Source: Anaerococcus vaginalis (GTDB lineage: Bacteria; Bacillota; Clostridia; Tissierellales; Peptoniphilaceae). From it: DNA of 64,000 bases. Below are positions 53,301-63,041 of this stretch, one piece after another (within the stretch, counting starts at the first letter, position 1; every line of letters starts with the position of its first letter). The translations under genes were made by a program, and so were the position numbers. The DNA lies in NCBI RefSeq assembly GCF_000307225.1, contig NZ_HE978616.1, forward strand, positions 272,647 through 336,646, given 5' to 3'. Under the pieces are notes generated by a model. That model did no database searches, had not been told where the DNA came from, and saw only the letters and a list, made by a program, of their open reading frames with translations.

Positions 53301-54209
53301 ATGATAGATTACTTAAAAGAAATAAATTTAGATCAAAATTTAATAGATAAAATAATAGAATTTAGAAATTCAAATATAGATGATGAAGATAAGGATAGGA
53401 TTGTTAAACCAGAATTTAAGTACTATGGTGAAGATGTTTTGAAAAAAGCTATCACTGCCATTTTATCTGGAAAAAATATTTTACTTTCTGGCCCAAAGGC
53501 TACAGGAAAAAATGTTTTGGCACAAAACCTTTCCTATATTTTTAACCGTCCATCTTGGGATATTTCTTTTCATGTAAATACTGACTACAATTCTTTAGTT
53601 GGAGCTGATACTTTTAAAGATGGAAAAGTTGTTTTTAGAAAGGGTCCTGTTTATGAATGTGCAAAAAAAGGTGGCTTTGGAGTTTTGGATGAAATAAATA
53701 TGGCAAAAAATGAAGCTATCTCTGTTCTTCACGCAACTTTAGATCACAGACGTGTAATTGATATTCCTGGTTATGATAAGATAAAACTTGACGATAAAAC
53801 AAGATTTATTGCAACAATGAATTATGGTTATGTTGGAACAAGAGAAATAAATGAAGCTCTTGCATCAAGGTTTATGGTTATAGATATGCCAAATATTACA
53901 AGAGAAAATTTGAAATTTTTATTAAAAGATAAGTTTCCAAAATTAAAAGATAAATATATGGAAACTTTCATAGATATTTTTGAATCTCTCCAAGAAAAAA
54001 GTGAAAATTCAGAAATTTCTACAAAATCTGTCGACCTTAGGGGATTAATTTCTGCAATAGAAACTATGGAAATTGGACTTAATCCTTATGATGCAATTGA
54101 AATGGGTCTCATTAATAAATCTTTTGATGAATTTGAAAGAGAACTTGTAAGAGATAGTGTCGATACAAAACTTCCAAAAGAAATAAAAGAGAGTGTATTT
54201 GATGACTGA
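53301..54209 (+). CDS. MoxR-type AAA+ ATPase
   Basis: A 302-residue AAA+ ATPase of the MoxR/CbbQ group, usually a chaperone or activator working with a VWA-domain partner. Walker A is LLSGPKATGKNVLAQNL (about residues 62-78), Walker B GFGVLDEINMAK (about 127-138), sensor 1 FIATMNYGYVG near 171, and the Arg finger lies in EALASRFMVIDMP. The ATG at 53301 follows GAGGTGAATT. Its stop overlaps the start of the VWA gene. It is divergent from marR. The target complex is unknown. Confidence 0.88.
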   Translation: MIDYLKEINLDQNLIDKIIEFRNSNIDDEDKDRIVKPEFKYYGEDVLKKAITAILSGKNILLSGPKATGKNVLAQNLSYIFNRPSWDISFHVNTDYNSLVGADTFKDGKVVFRKGPVYECAKKGGFGVLDEINMAKNEAISVLHATLDHRRVIDIPGYDKIKLDDKTRFIATMNYGYVGTREINEALASRFMVIDMPNITRENLKFLLKDKFPKLKDKYMETFIDIFESLQEKSENSEISTKSVDLRGLISAIETMEIGLNPYDAIEMGLINKSFDEFERELVRDSVDTKLPKEIKESVFDD

Positions 54210-55929
54210 TACTTTTGAAAAGTTAAGGGCAATGAATATAATTTGGGATTTTGCTGATGATTATAAAATTTTTCCGAAATCCTACTTCCCCATGGATAAA
54301 AATTATAAAAATATAATTGAGGGATACAAGTTTAAAAATTTTAGGCTTGATTTATTTTCTTCATTTTTTTCATATTTAAAAAAAGACAACCCATTTTTTG
54401 AGGAATTTAAGGCAATTACCCTACTTTTATTGGAAGATTTATCCTACAAAAAATTAGAAAAAACAAATCTTGTGATAAAAGATTTAAGAAAATCCTATGC
54501 AAAAAAAATTCTCGACAAATACCAATACAAAAAAGAAACTGACAATGTTTACGAACAAATTGAAAAAGCCTACTATGGAAAAATTTTCGATAAGCCCATA
54601 ACTGAAGCAAGGCTTGTAAGAGATTTTTATGCTGAACTTTTTTCAATTGATACCTACAAATCAAGCGAAATAATTGAAAAATTAAATGAACTTTTCAAAA
54701 AATATTTTCTTTTTGAAAGATTTGACCAATACAATGAGCTTTTTGACCAAATGATAAAGGAAGAAAAACCAAAAAATTTTGACCACCATGATTTGGATGA
54801 GGCTGATATTGAAAAAAATATAGAAGACCAATTTCAAATTCAATCTGCAGAATTTAATGGTTATATTTATTTTGAAGAAAAAAAAGATGATTTGAACAAG
54901 GATATTTTTATATTTGAAAAATCTGAAAATGAAAAAGAAAAAAGAGAAGACTCCTTTATAGAAGATTTTTATGGAAAACTTTCTATCAGCAAAAAAAGAC
55001 AAGAACTTCTGGAAAAAGAACTTGCAAAAGGCATACACAAGTCAAAAAAATTATATTTTACCAAGGGAGAATACACTGACTCCCCAAATGCAAAATTCAA
55101 TCAAAAAGTTAGAAAAAAACAAAGAGAAAAAACAAAAAAATATATTGAAAACAACCTTTCAATAAATAACAGGGCTGTAAATGAACTAACAAGAACCATA
55201 AATAATTCTTTGGAAAATTATGAAGAAGATGAACTTTACAGAAAAAATTATGGACTTCTTGATTCCATAAACGTTTGGAAAGCACCAGTTTTAAACGATT
55301 CCAAGGTCTTTTTTTCAAACAATAAAGATCCAAAACCAAAATTTCAGCTAGATTTATTAATTGATGGGTCAGCAAGCCAAATAAAAAGACAAAGTATCGT
55401 AGCAAACCAAGCCTTTATAATTGCAAATGCTATGGACAAGGTAAATATTCCAATTAGAGTTTCATCTTTTTCCACCCTAAGAGATTACACAGTTTTTAAT
55501 ATGTACAGAGATTTCAAAGACAAGGGCAAAAATGAAAATATTTATAATTTTTTTGCATCAGGAGCAAATAGAGATGGCCTTGCCTTTAAAACAATTCATA
55601 AATTAATTAGCGAAAATAAAGACGAAAACATAAGAAAAATTTTAATAATTTTATCCGATGGTAGACCAAACGATGAAAAGCACAATATAAATACAGTGAA
55701 TGCAAAAATAAAAGACCAATATATAGATAAAAAAGCAGTTGATGATACTGCAAAAGAAATAAGATCTTTAAAAAACGACGGAATTCAAGTTTTGGGAGTA
55801 TTTACTGGAGAAGATGAAGATATAGAAAATGCAAAACTAATCTATGGATCAGATTTTTGCAGAATAAAAAACCTAGAAAATTTCTCCAAAATAGTTTCAA
55901 TTTATATGAAAAATTTAATAGCTAACTAA
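54202..55929 (+). CDS. VWA-domain protein partner of MoxR (CobT/NorD-like)
   Basis: A 575-residue cytosolic protein. The C-terminal VWA domain (about residues 375-575) has a MIDAS-type site: LLIDGSASQIKRQS (D-x-S-x-S), the Thr/Ser region SFSTLRDY and ILSDGRPNDEKH. The long N-terminal part is helical and charged, with Lys/Glu-rich stretches and no known domain. The ATG at 54202 lies inside the last codons of the MoxR gene (ATG before TGA), so translation is coupled. The pair resembles MoxR-VWA systems that insert metals or remodel complexes; no substrate gene is adjacent. Confidence 0.85.
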   Translation: MTDTFEKLRAMNIIWDFADDYKIFPKSYFPMDKNYKNIIEGYKFKNFRLDLFSSFFSYLKKDNPFFEEFKAITLLLLEDLSYKKLEKTNLVIKDLRKSYAKKILDKYQYKKETDNVYEQIEKAYYGKIFDKPITEARLVRDFYAELFSIDTYKSSEIIEKLNELFKKYFLFERFDQYNELFDQMIKEEKPKNFDHHDLDEADIEKNIEDQFQIQSAEFNGYIYFEEKKDDLNKDIFIFEKSENEKEKREDSFIEDFYGKLSISKKRQELLEKELAKGIHKSKKLYFTKGEYTDSPNAKFNQKVRKKQREKTKKYIENNLSINNRAVNELTRTINNSLENYEEDELYRKNYGLLDSINVWKAPVLNDSKVFFSNNKDPKPKFQLDLLIDGSASQIKRQSIVANQAFIIANAMDKVNIPIRVSSFSTLRDYTVFNMYRDFKDKGKNENIYNFFASGANRDGLAFKTIHKLISENKDENIRKILIILSDGRPNDEKHNINTVNAKIKDQYIDKKAVDDTAKEIRSLKNDGIQVLGVFTGEDEDIENAKLIYGSDFCRIKNLENFSKIVSIYMKNLIAN

Positions 55930-55947
55930 AACTAATAAATAATTTTT

Positions 55948-55990
55948 ATCAAGCCAATTCCTATTAAAGGATAAGGCTTGATATTTTTTT
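55948..55990 (+). terminator. intrinsic terminator after the MoxR/VWA genes
   Basis: ATCAAGCC and GGCTTGAT pair (8 bp) and are followed by ATTTTTTT. Confidence 0.85.
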
Positions 55991-56052
55991 GAAAAAATTT
56001 CGAAATTTTAGAAAATCACTTTAAAAATATGTTTTTTTTTAGCAGAAGTTAA

Positions 56053-56067
56053 TGATAATTATTATTA
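56053..56067 (+). promoter_or_regulatory. Fur-like box
   Basis: TGATAAT-T-ATTATTA matches the 7-1-7 Fur consensus TGATAAT-N-ATTATCA at 14 of 15 positions including N. It lies just upstream of a TATAAT -10 (56075-56080), where it would cover the -35 region. PerR or Zur boxes are similar, so the exact regulator is open. Confidence 0.6.
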
Positions 56068-56074
56068 AAAGCTA

Positions 56075-56080
56075 TATAAT
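56075..56080 (+). promoter_or_regulatory. -10 box of the DUF438 gene
   Basis: TATAAT, 32 bases before the ATG at 56112. The -35 region is occupied by the Fur-like box. Confidence 0.55.
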
Positions 56081-56111
56081 AATATTATGAAAATATATTA
56101 GGAGGCATACA

Positions 56112-57418
56112 ATGAAAATTGATATTAATAAAGCTATATATTATGTAGTAAATGAGAATCCCGAAATAAAAAACACCCTTATAGAGATTGGCTTCAAAGG
56201 CTTAGATAATCCCCTTATGTTTAATAGTATGGCAAAAAAAATTTCCATAAAACGTGGTGCAAAAATTATGGGAATCGAAAATGTAAAAGAAAAACTAGAG
56301 AAATTTGGATATGAAATAATAGATTCATCAAATCAACCACAAGTTTTAAAAAGAAAAGCTCTATTAAAAACTTTTATCGAAAGACTATCAAAGGGAGAAA
56401 ATCTTGAAAGCGTTAGAAAAGATTTTGTAGATAATTTCGAAGGAGTATCCTCATCTGAAATAATGGATGCAGAAGAAGAACTTTTAAGTTCAGGAATGGA
56501 CAAAGAAGAAGTAAGAAAATTATGCGACATACACTCAGCACTTTTTCATGGAATGACCAATAATGAAAAAATCAAGGAAAATTATGAAAATGAACCATTT
56601 ATATCCTATATGGCAAGAGAAAATGATAAAGTTAAAGAATTAGTAGAAAATTCCTTAAAAGATTTAGATTTTAATGACGAATTGTTAAAAATCGGCTCCC
56701 ACTATAAGAAAAAAGGAGATTTGATTTATCCAATTTTAAAAGTCAAATACGATAAAACAGGCCCATCAGATATAATGTGGGCAGTTGATGTTGAAATATT
56801 AAAAAATCTCAAAAAAAGCACTTAAAGAAAAAGATAAAAATCTCTTAGAAGATTGCCTAAAAAGAGCTAATGAGATGACCTATAAAGAAGAAAACATCCT
56901 CTACCCTCTACTAAAAGAAAATCTAACAAAAAATGATTTAAGCTTATTATACCTAGACCTTAAAGATTATGAACACAATTTTATTTCCTACGAAGAAGAT
57001 GATCCAAAAGAAAAAATATAGAAGAAGATAATTACATTTATTTCAAAAAAGGAAAAATGAGAATTGATCAAATAGAGGCTATGCTAGATACTATGGACTT
57101 TGAAATAACTTTTGTAGATGAAAATGACATAAACTCATACTACAACGACAACAAAGAAAAAAAAGTATTTAAAAGACCAATAAGTTCATTAGGAAGAGAA
57201 GTCTATACTTGCCACCCACCACAAATAGAACCTATGGTAAGAGCTCTCATAAAAGATTTCAAAGAAGGAAAAAAGGAAAATTTAAAACTAGTAAAAAAAT
57301 AGGAGAAAAAGACTACGCAATCTCCTACTATGCAGTAAAAGACAAAAACGAAAACTACAAAGGCGTACTAGAAATCGTTCAAGATTTAAGTTTTTATAAA
57401 AAATACCTTGAAAAATAA
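56112..57418 (+). pseudogene. DUF438 / hemerythrin-like / PAS protein, three frameshifts as assembled
   Basis: Pieces in order: an N-terminal DUF1858/DUF438-like region (56112 on; YYVVNENPEIKNTLIEIGFK), a DUF438 segment (LLKTFIERLSKGENLESVRK), a hemerythrin-like part with DIHSALFHGM and SHYKKKGDLIYPIL, then a linker and a C-terminal PAS domain (ITFVDENDINSYYN, GREVYTCHPPQIEPMVRALI, EKDYAISYYAVKDKNENYKG). Shifts lie at A-runs 56811-56817 (one extra A), 57011-57016 (one missing) and 57293-57299 (one missing). Restored length is about 435 residues. The ATG follows AGGAGGCATACA. It is probably an oxygen, NO or iron-linked sensor; the upstream Fur-like box agrees. Confidence 0.83.
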
Positions 57419-57443
57419 AAGGTAGATATATGTAAAAAAGATA

Positions 57444-57495
57444 AATTTGAAAAAGATGACCTAATATTTTTAGCTAGGTCATCTTTTTCAAATTC
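57444..57495 (+). terminator. bidirectional terminator between DUF438 and GH25 genes
   Basis: A near-perfect stem of about 20 bp (core AAAAAGATGACCTA and its complement) surrounds a short loop, with T-rich flanks on both strands. Confidence 0.88.
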
Positions 57496-57521
57496 ATTTT
57501 TATATTTAAAATTATTTATTT

Positions 57522-59600
57522 TTAAACATACATTATATTTAGATCTATATTTCCCCTTATCCCTTTAATTTTTCCTTTACTTGTATATTGCCACATATAA
57601 TATGAACCTTTATAATCACATTTATAATGATATTGAGCAACCCATACCGGATATTTTTTAGATATCTTATTCATATTTATACGATTATTCAAGTAATTAG
57701 TGTATGAGTAAAAAGACGCTTTATAACCCAATCTTGTAATTTCATCTAAAAATGCCAATGAAACTTCAGTATCTCTATCTTTTCCTATATTATGAGTTCT
57801 ACCTAAATATCCGTTACCAGCTGAATATATTTCTCTATCAAATGTTACTGGCAATTTTATTTTAGATTTATAAGGTCTTATTATTGAATCTACAAATCTC
57901 GCTTCATTTATAGCTTCTTGCTTTGTAATAGCTTGCGAATAATGATAAACACCTACTTTCAAGCCAGCGCTTATAGCTCCTCTTATATTTGAAATAAAAT
58001 TATCATCTTTATATAATTTTCCATTAGCTGCATATGAACCTGAAGATCTAATAATTACGAACTCTATTCCTGCTTTCTTTATATCATTCCAATTAATTAT
58101 TTTGTTCCAAATTGATATATCTATACCAACTTTAGATCTTAAATATCCTTTATTATCAAAATAATATTTAAGACCATCAATATCAACATGTCCTTTAGCT
58201 AATGTTCCATTAGGAAATGCATAGGATGTTTTACCATCTTTGATAAACCAACCTGAAATTAAACCTCCTACACTTCCATCACTTCCCATATAATATTTTA
58301 CTTTTGGACCAAAACTTATTATTTGATTTCTATATAACTCACCAAAATTGTTTTTGGAATAATATTTTTTTCCATTTTCTTCAATCCAACCTATATGTGA
58401 TAGTATTCCTGTATACTTATCAGCATGTCTTAATATTCCTCTATCCCAAAAGAAAGATTTTGATGTAGCTCCATCATTTCCCATATAATACGCTACTTTT
58501 GGACCAAAACTTATTATTTGATTTGTATATAACTCACCTAAATTGTTTTTGGAATAATATCTTTTTCCATTTTCTTCAATCCAACCAGAATGTGATAGTA
58601 TTCCTGTATACTTATCAGCATGTCTTAAGATTCCTTTATCCCAAAAGAAAGATTTTGATGTGGTTCCATCACTTCCCATATAATATGCTACTTTTGGACC
58701 AAAACTTATTATCTGATTTGTATATAACTCACCTAAATTGTTTTTGGAATAATATCTTTTTCCATTTTCTTCGATCCAACCAGAATGTGATAGTATTCCT
58801 GTATACTTATCAGCATGTCTTAAAACTTCCTTATCTTTAAAAACAGATTTTACTATAGAGCCATCACTTCCCATATAATATGCTACTTTTGGACCAAAAC
58901 TTATTATCTGATTTGTATATAACTCACCTAAATTGTTTTTGGAATAATATCTTTTTCCATTTTCTTCAATCCAACCTATATGTGATAGTATTCCTGTATT
59001 ATAATCAGCATATCTTAAAACTTCCTTATCTCTAAAAACAGATTTTACTACAGAACCATCACTTCCCATATAATATGCTACTTTTGGACCAAAACTTATT
59101 ATTTGGTTTACATATAATTGACCATCTTTTTTACAAAAATATTTTTTTCCTTTGTGTTCTATCCATCCCTTATCAACAGGTTTATTATCATTAGCATTTA
59201 CACAATAAATATTATTATCTTTTTTATAAAATTTAAAGTTAGATTCGTAATTATCAATTTTATTTGATAGATTATTAAATTTATATAATGTCCTTTTATT
59301 TTTTATGCTATAATCATTTTCATTGGAACTATTATTCTCTCTACTATCATATTCTTTATTATTTGAATCTTTATTATCACTATCAGAATTAATTTCACTA
59401 TCAAAATTACTATTATTACTTTTAGATTCAGTTTCTCCATCATTTTCTAAATCAGTATAATTTTTTTCTACATTTATTTTTGATTCAACATTAGAATTTA
59501 TTATATTTTCATCAACTTGCTCATCATATGCGTAGCTTTTAGCTGAAAAAGATATAAATATAATTGTAGATAAAGATAATATTTTAACTATATTTTTCAC
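57522..59600 (-). CDS. secreted GH25 lysozyme with 65-residue cell-wall-binding repeats
   Basis: N-acetylmuramidase-type wall hydrolase. The 692-residue protein has a signal peptide (1-24), a low-complexity Asn/Ser/Asp/Glu linker (about 40-110), then four full and one partial 65-residue repeat (GWIEENGKRYYSKNNLGELY, NQIISFGPKVAYYMGSDG), rich in Gly and aromatics like choline-binding repeats. The C-terminal GH25 domain (about 495-692) starts VGIDISIWNKIINWNDIKKA and has acidic residues in LPVTFDREIY where family members have D-x-E. It ends WQYTSKGKIKGIRGNIDLNI. The start is GTG at 59600 after GGAGAGTTTA. No phage genes adjoin, so a host autolysin or secreted lysin is likely. Confidence 0.92.
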   Translation of the reverse strand: MKNIVKILSLSTIIFISFSAKSYAYDEQVDENIINSNVESKINVEKNYTDLENDGETESKSNNSNFDSEINSDSDNKDSNNKEYDSRENNSSNENDYSIKNKRTLYKFNNLSNKIDNYESNFKFYKKDNNIYCVNANDNKPVDKGWIEHKGKKYFCKKDGQLYVNQIISFGPKVAYYMGSDGSVVKSVFRDKEVLRYADYNTGILSHIGWIEENGKRYYSKNNLGELYTNQIISFGPKVAYYMGSDGSIVKSVFKDKEVLRHADKYTGILSHSGWIEENGKRYYSKNNLGELYTNQIISFGPKVAYYMGSDGTTSKSFFWDKGILRHADKYTGILSHSGWIEENGKRYYSKNNLGELYTNQIISFGPKVAYYMGNDGATSKSFFWDRGILRHADKYTGILSHIGWIEENGKKYYSKNNFGELYRNQIISFGPKVKYYMGSDGSVGGLISGWFIKDGKTSYAFPNGTLAKGHVDIDGLKYYFDNKGYLRSKVGIDISIWNKIINWNDIKKAGIEFVIIRSSGSYAANGKLYKDDNFISNIRGAISAGLKVGVYHYSQAITKQEAINEARFVDSIIRPYKSKIKLPVTFDREIYSAGNGYLGRTHNIGKDRDTEVSLAFLDEITRLGYKASFYSYTNYLNNRINMNKISKKYPVWVAQYHYKCDYKGSYYMWQYTSKGKIKGIRGNIDLNIMYV
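58255..59170 (-). repeat. 195-bp tandem repeats inside the GH25 gene
   Basis: A 195-bp unit (65 codons) recurs about 4.5 times. Neighbouring copies are nearly identical in DNA sequence; for example CCAAC lies at 58581 and again at 58776, exactly 195 bases apart. The central copies differ mainly in the segment coding SIVKSVFKDKEVLRHADK versus TTSKSFFWDKGILRHADK. Copy number may vary between strains and the region is prone to assembly collapse. Confidence 0.88.
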
Positions 59601-59641
59601 TAAACTCTCCTTTTAAATAAAATTTACTTTTCATATGTTTA

Positions 59642-59669
59642 AGTATAACATATTACATTACTTTATCAA
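59642..59669 (-). promoter_or_regulatory. GH25 gene promoter
   Basis: TTGATA (59664-59669), a 16-bp spacer and TATACT (59642-59647) on the minus strand. No WalR-type box was found here. Confidence 0.62.
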
Positions 59670-59679
59670 TATATTTTAT

Positions 59680-61338
59680 TTAAGAATCAATATCTCTTTT
59701 CATATCTATTATTTTGTTACATATTCTTAGAGAACTTTCTCTGTGAGATGATATTATAATAGATTTATCTTTTCTTTCTTTGTAAAGGGATTTTAATACT
59801 ATTCCCTCATTCATTGCATCTATGTTTGCTGTTGGTTCGTCTAGTAAATATAGGTCTGATTGTCTAAGAAAAATCCTAGCAAGAGCAAGTCTTTGTGCTT
59901 GTCCTGTTGATATTTCATTATTTTCTTTAACTATTTCTGTATCAAATCCTTTTTCAAGTGTTTTTATAAAATCATATATGTTTGCTTTTTTGCATGCCAA
60001 TATTAATTCTTCTTCGCTGGCATCCTTTTTTGCGATTTTTAAGTTATCTCTTATACTACCCTTGAATAAATGTGTATCTTGGCTAAGATATGATATATTT
60101 TTTCTTAAATTTCTAGTTTTTATATCTCTTATTCCTATATTATTTAGTTTAATACTTCCCCTATCTGTATCAAAAAATCTCATAATTAATTTAATTAACG
60201 TAGATTTTCCGCAACCACTTCTTCCTTTTAGTCCAACTATCTCATTTAGTCCAACTTCTAAATTAAAGTCTTCTATTAGCCTGGTGTGATCGTATGAAAA
60301 TGTTACATTTTCCAAGTCTAATTTTTCATAACATATTTCTTTTCCATCTAGGTTTTCTTCTACTAATGCTTCTTCTTTTAGCAAAGACATTACTCTTCTT
60401 CCGCAAGCAAAAGTTAAGACTAGATTATTTGCCAAGGAAGATAAGGCTGATGTTGGACCAAAAGAAGATATAAAAATTGCTGTTGGAAATAAAAGTCCCA
60501 ATATATCTACTTCACCATTTTTATAAAGATTTATGGCAACTAATGTAAATATAAGATTTCCTAAAAGTATTATTGCAGAGCTTATGGAAAAATTATCAGC
60601 TGTTTTATTTGAAAGAATTTTGGATGCTTTATTTAATTTGCTAGAAATATTTTCTATTTCTTCATATCTTTTTTTAAAGTAAGAAAAGTTTATTATTTCT
60701 TTTATTCCTTTGAAACTTTCTAAAATAGACAAATTCAAATTTGCATTGTAACTTCTTTGTTCTTTCCCAATTTTACCAGCTGATTTTTCTGTTATTATTG
60801 GAACTGCTATCGCCAAAAGCAAATGAAAAACTAATAAAATCAGTCCATAAATATAAGAATATTTCAATAAAACTATGAAGAAAAATAAGGTGTGGACAAT
60901 CGCTATACATACTGGTGATATAGTATGAGCATAGAAAACTTCAAGCAATTCTATATCAGAAGTAATTATTGAAATAAGCTCGCCTTTATTTTTCCCTTCT
61001 AACTTTGCAGGTCCCAAGCTTCTAAGTTTTCTAAATATTTTATCCCTTATTATGGCTAATATTTTAAAGGCAATATAGTGATTAAATAGTTGCTCTGTAT
61101 ATTTAAAGATTGCTCTAAATATTGCTAACACAAAAAGAATAAGTATGATTGCTTTGAAATTCACTTGTTCTTTTAATATAATTTTGCTTAAATAAAATAT
61201 TCCCAAACTAGGCAATAGGCTTGCAAAAATATGACCCAAACAACCAAATAAAATGGCAAAAAACATCTGAATTTTCAAACCTTTTAGCAGTCCCAAAAGA
61301 TTTTTAATTAAATTTTTATATTCAATTAGTTTTTTCAT
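59680..61338 (-). CDS. CydC-like ABC transporter permease/ATPase
   Basis: A 552-residue half-transporter with six helices (about residues 20-300) and an ATPase domain (about 335-550). Walker A is LKGRSGCGKSTLIKLI, the signature is the unusual EISTGQAQRLALARIF (S-T-G-Q in place of S-G-G-Q), Walker B LYLLDEPTANIDAMNE and the H-loop IISSHRESSL. Such pairs are often labelled CydCD-like; CydDC exports thiols such as cysteine or glutathione. No cytochrome bd genes are near, so the cargo is unknown. It overlaps the upstream half by 17 bases. Confidence 0.85.
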   Translation of the reverse strand: MKKLIEYKNLIKNLLGLLKGLKIQMFFAILFGCLGHIFASLLPSLGIFYLSKIILKEQVNFKAIILILFVLAIFRAIFKYTEQLFNHYIAFKILAIIRDKIFRKLRSLGPAKLEGKNKGELISIITSDIELLEVFYAHTISPVCIAIVHTLFFFIVLLKYSYIYGLILLVFHLLLAIAVPIITEKSAGKIGKEQRSYNANLNLSILESFKGIKEIINFSYFKKRYEEIENISSKLNKASKILSNKTADNFSISSAIILLGNLIFTLVAINLYKNGEVDILGLLFPTAIFISSFGPTSALSSLANNLVLTFACGRRVMSLLKEEALVEENLDGKEICYEKLDLENVTFSYDHTRLIEDFNLEVGLNEIVGLKGRSGCGKSTLIKLIMRFFDTDRGSIKLNNIGIRDIKTRNLRKNISYLSQDTHLFKGSIRDNLKIAKKDASEEELILACKKANIYDFIKTLEKGFDTEIVKENNEISTGQAQRLALARIFLRQSDLYLLDEPTANIDAMNEGIVLKSLYKERKDKSIIISSHRESSLRICNKIIDMKRDIDS

Positions 61339-63039
61339 TTAAACCCCACATTTCTAAATCTCTTTGATAATTATATACACTAGAGAAAATATCTCCTTTT
61401 ATAATATCATCAAATTTTCCTTCTTCGACTATCTTTCTATCTTTCAAATAATAAATATAATCAGCATTAGTTACCGTATTAAGCCTGTGTGTAATCAAAA
61501 TAATTGTTGTATATTTTTTAACTTATTAATTACATATAATATTATTTTTTCAGATTCTTGATCAATATTTGAAATAGATTCATCAAGTATAAGAACAGAA
61601 GGTTTTTTTAATAAAACTCTTGCTATTGCCAGTCTTTGCCTTTGTCCACCCGATAAATTACTAGCCGATGCTTGTATTTTAGTATCAAGTCCATCTAAGC
61701 TGTTAAAATATTCATATAAGCCCACTTTTTTTAATACTTCTATAAAATCATCATCATTAGATTTCAAATTCGCCATTTGTAAATTATATCTAAGGCTTTC
61801 AGTAAAGAAATATGGATTATTATCAACTAACATAATTTTTTCATTTAGAGATTCTTTTGAAATATTTTTCAAATTATTATAATAAATAAAACCCCTATCT
61901 TCTTTTATAAAACCACCAATTAATTTTCCTATAGTAGATTTTCCACACCCACTCTTTCCAACTATTGCGGTTATTTCACAAGACTTAAACTCCATATTTA
62001 TACCATCTAATATCTTCTTGTCCCCATAAGAAAATCCTACATTAGAAAGTTTTATATCAATATTATTGTCCCTTATCATCTCGCTAAATTTTTCAGGACT
62101 TGGTATTTCCAAAATCTCAAACAAAGAATTTGCCGAAGAAATACCATTCATAGCAACATGGAACAAAGAACCCAAACGTCTTAAAGGCATAAAAAATTCT
62201 TGGCTTAATAAAATAAATGAAAAAGCAGCAAAAACACCTATTTGCCCTTCAAAAAAAGCCTTTAAACTTAACACTATTCCAAGGGCAGTACCAGAATAAG
62301 AAACAATATCCAACACAGTTAAATTATTCAACTGTACAAACAAAAGTTTCATTGTTTTTACCCTAAAATCCTCCGCATATTCATTTAATTTATTATTATA
62401 TTCCTCATCAGCATTAAAGACTTGTAAAGTCATAAGACCATATAAAAAATCAATAAAAACATTAGACATATTTGTATAAGACTTCCAATAACTCTTTACA
62501 ACTTTTTTAGCTATTTTTTGAACCATCATAATAGCCAAAGGTATAAGAGGTATAAGAGAAAGCATAATCAAAGAAATCTTTAAATTAATAAAAGACATTA
62601 TTACAAATAATATAACAGGACCCAAGATAGAATATAAAAGTTGTGGCAACAAAAAAGAATAAAATAAATTTAATTGCTCTATTCCCTCAACCCCCAAGGC
62701 AATAACTTCAGATATAGATACCTTGCTAGAATATTCCATTTCAAAAGAAAATACTTTTTCCAAAAGTCTTTTTCTCAAACTATTTTTTATCCTATAAGAA
62801 GCCTTATAAGAAAGAAAAGATTCCAATTTTATTAAGATAACATTAATAAAAATAATCAAAATTAGACTAAAGATAAATCTTGATATATTAAAATCCCTTA
62901 AAATCAAATTTCCTAGCAAAAAACCTATAGAAAAAACCATACCTACATGAGTCAATAATTGAAATATTTTAATCATCACCATAGCAATAATTAAAAATTT
63001 CTCACTTTCTAATTCCCTAAACAATTTCCTATCAAACAT
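61322..63039 (-). pseudogene. CydD-like ABC transporter permease/ATPase, frameshifted near the C-terminus as assembled
   Basis: Partner of the CydC-like half. Six helices, then Walker A IVGKSGCGKSTIGKLI, signature SNLSGGQRQRLAIARV and Walker B VLILDESISNIDQESE, all in the main frame (61495 on). The H-loop ITHRLNTV and a normal C-terminus (YIYYLKDRKIVEEGKF, then DLEMWGLNEKTN) are reached when one A is added to the A6 run at 61514-61519. Restored length is about 571 residues. The start is best at ATG 63039 after GAGGAG. It follows the DUF454 gene with coupled translation. Probably an error. Confidence 0.84.
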
Positions 63040-63041
63040 AC

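Noticed and set aside
58499-58840. Plus-strand ORF with internal repeats; also considered as a CRISPR-like array
   Set aside because: It is antisense to the 195-bp repeats of the GH25 gene. The repeats are contiguous and in frame, with no unique spacers.
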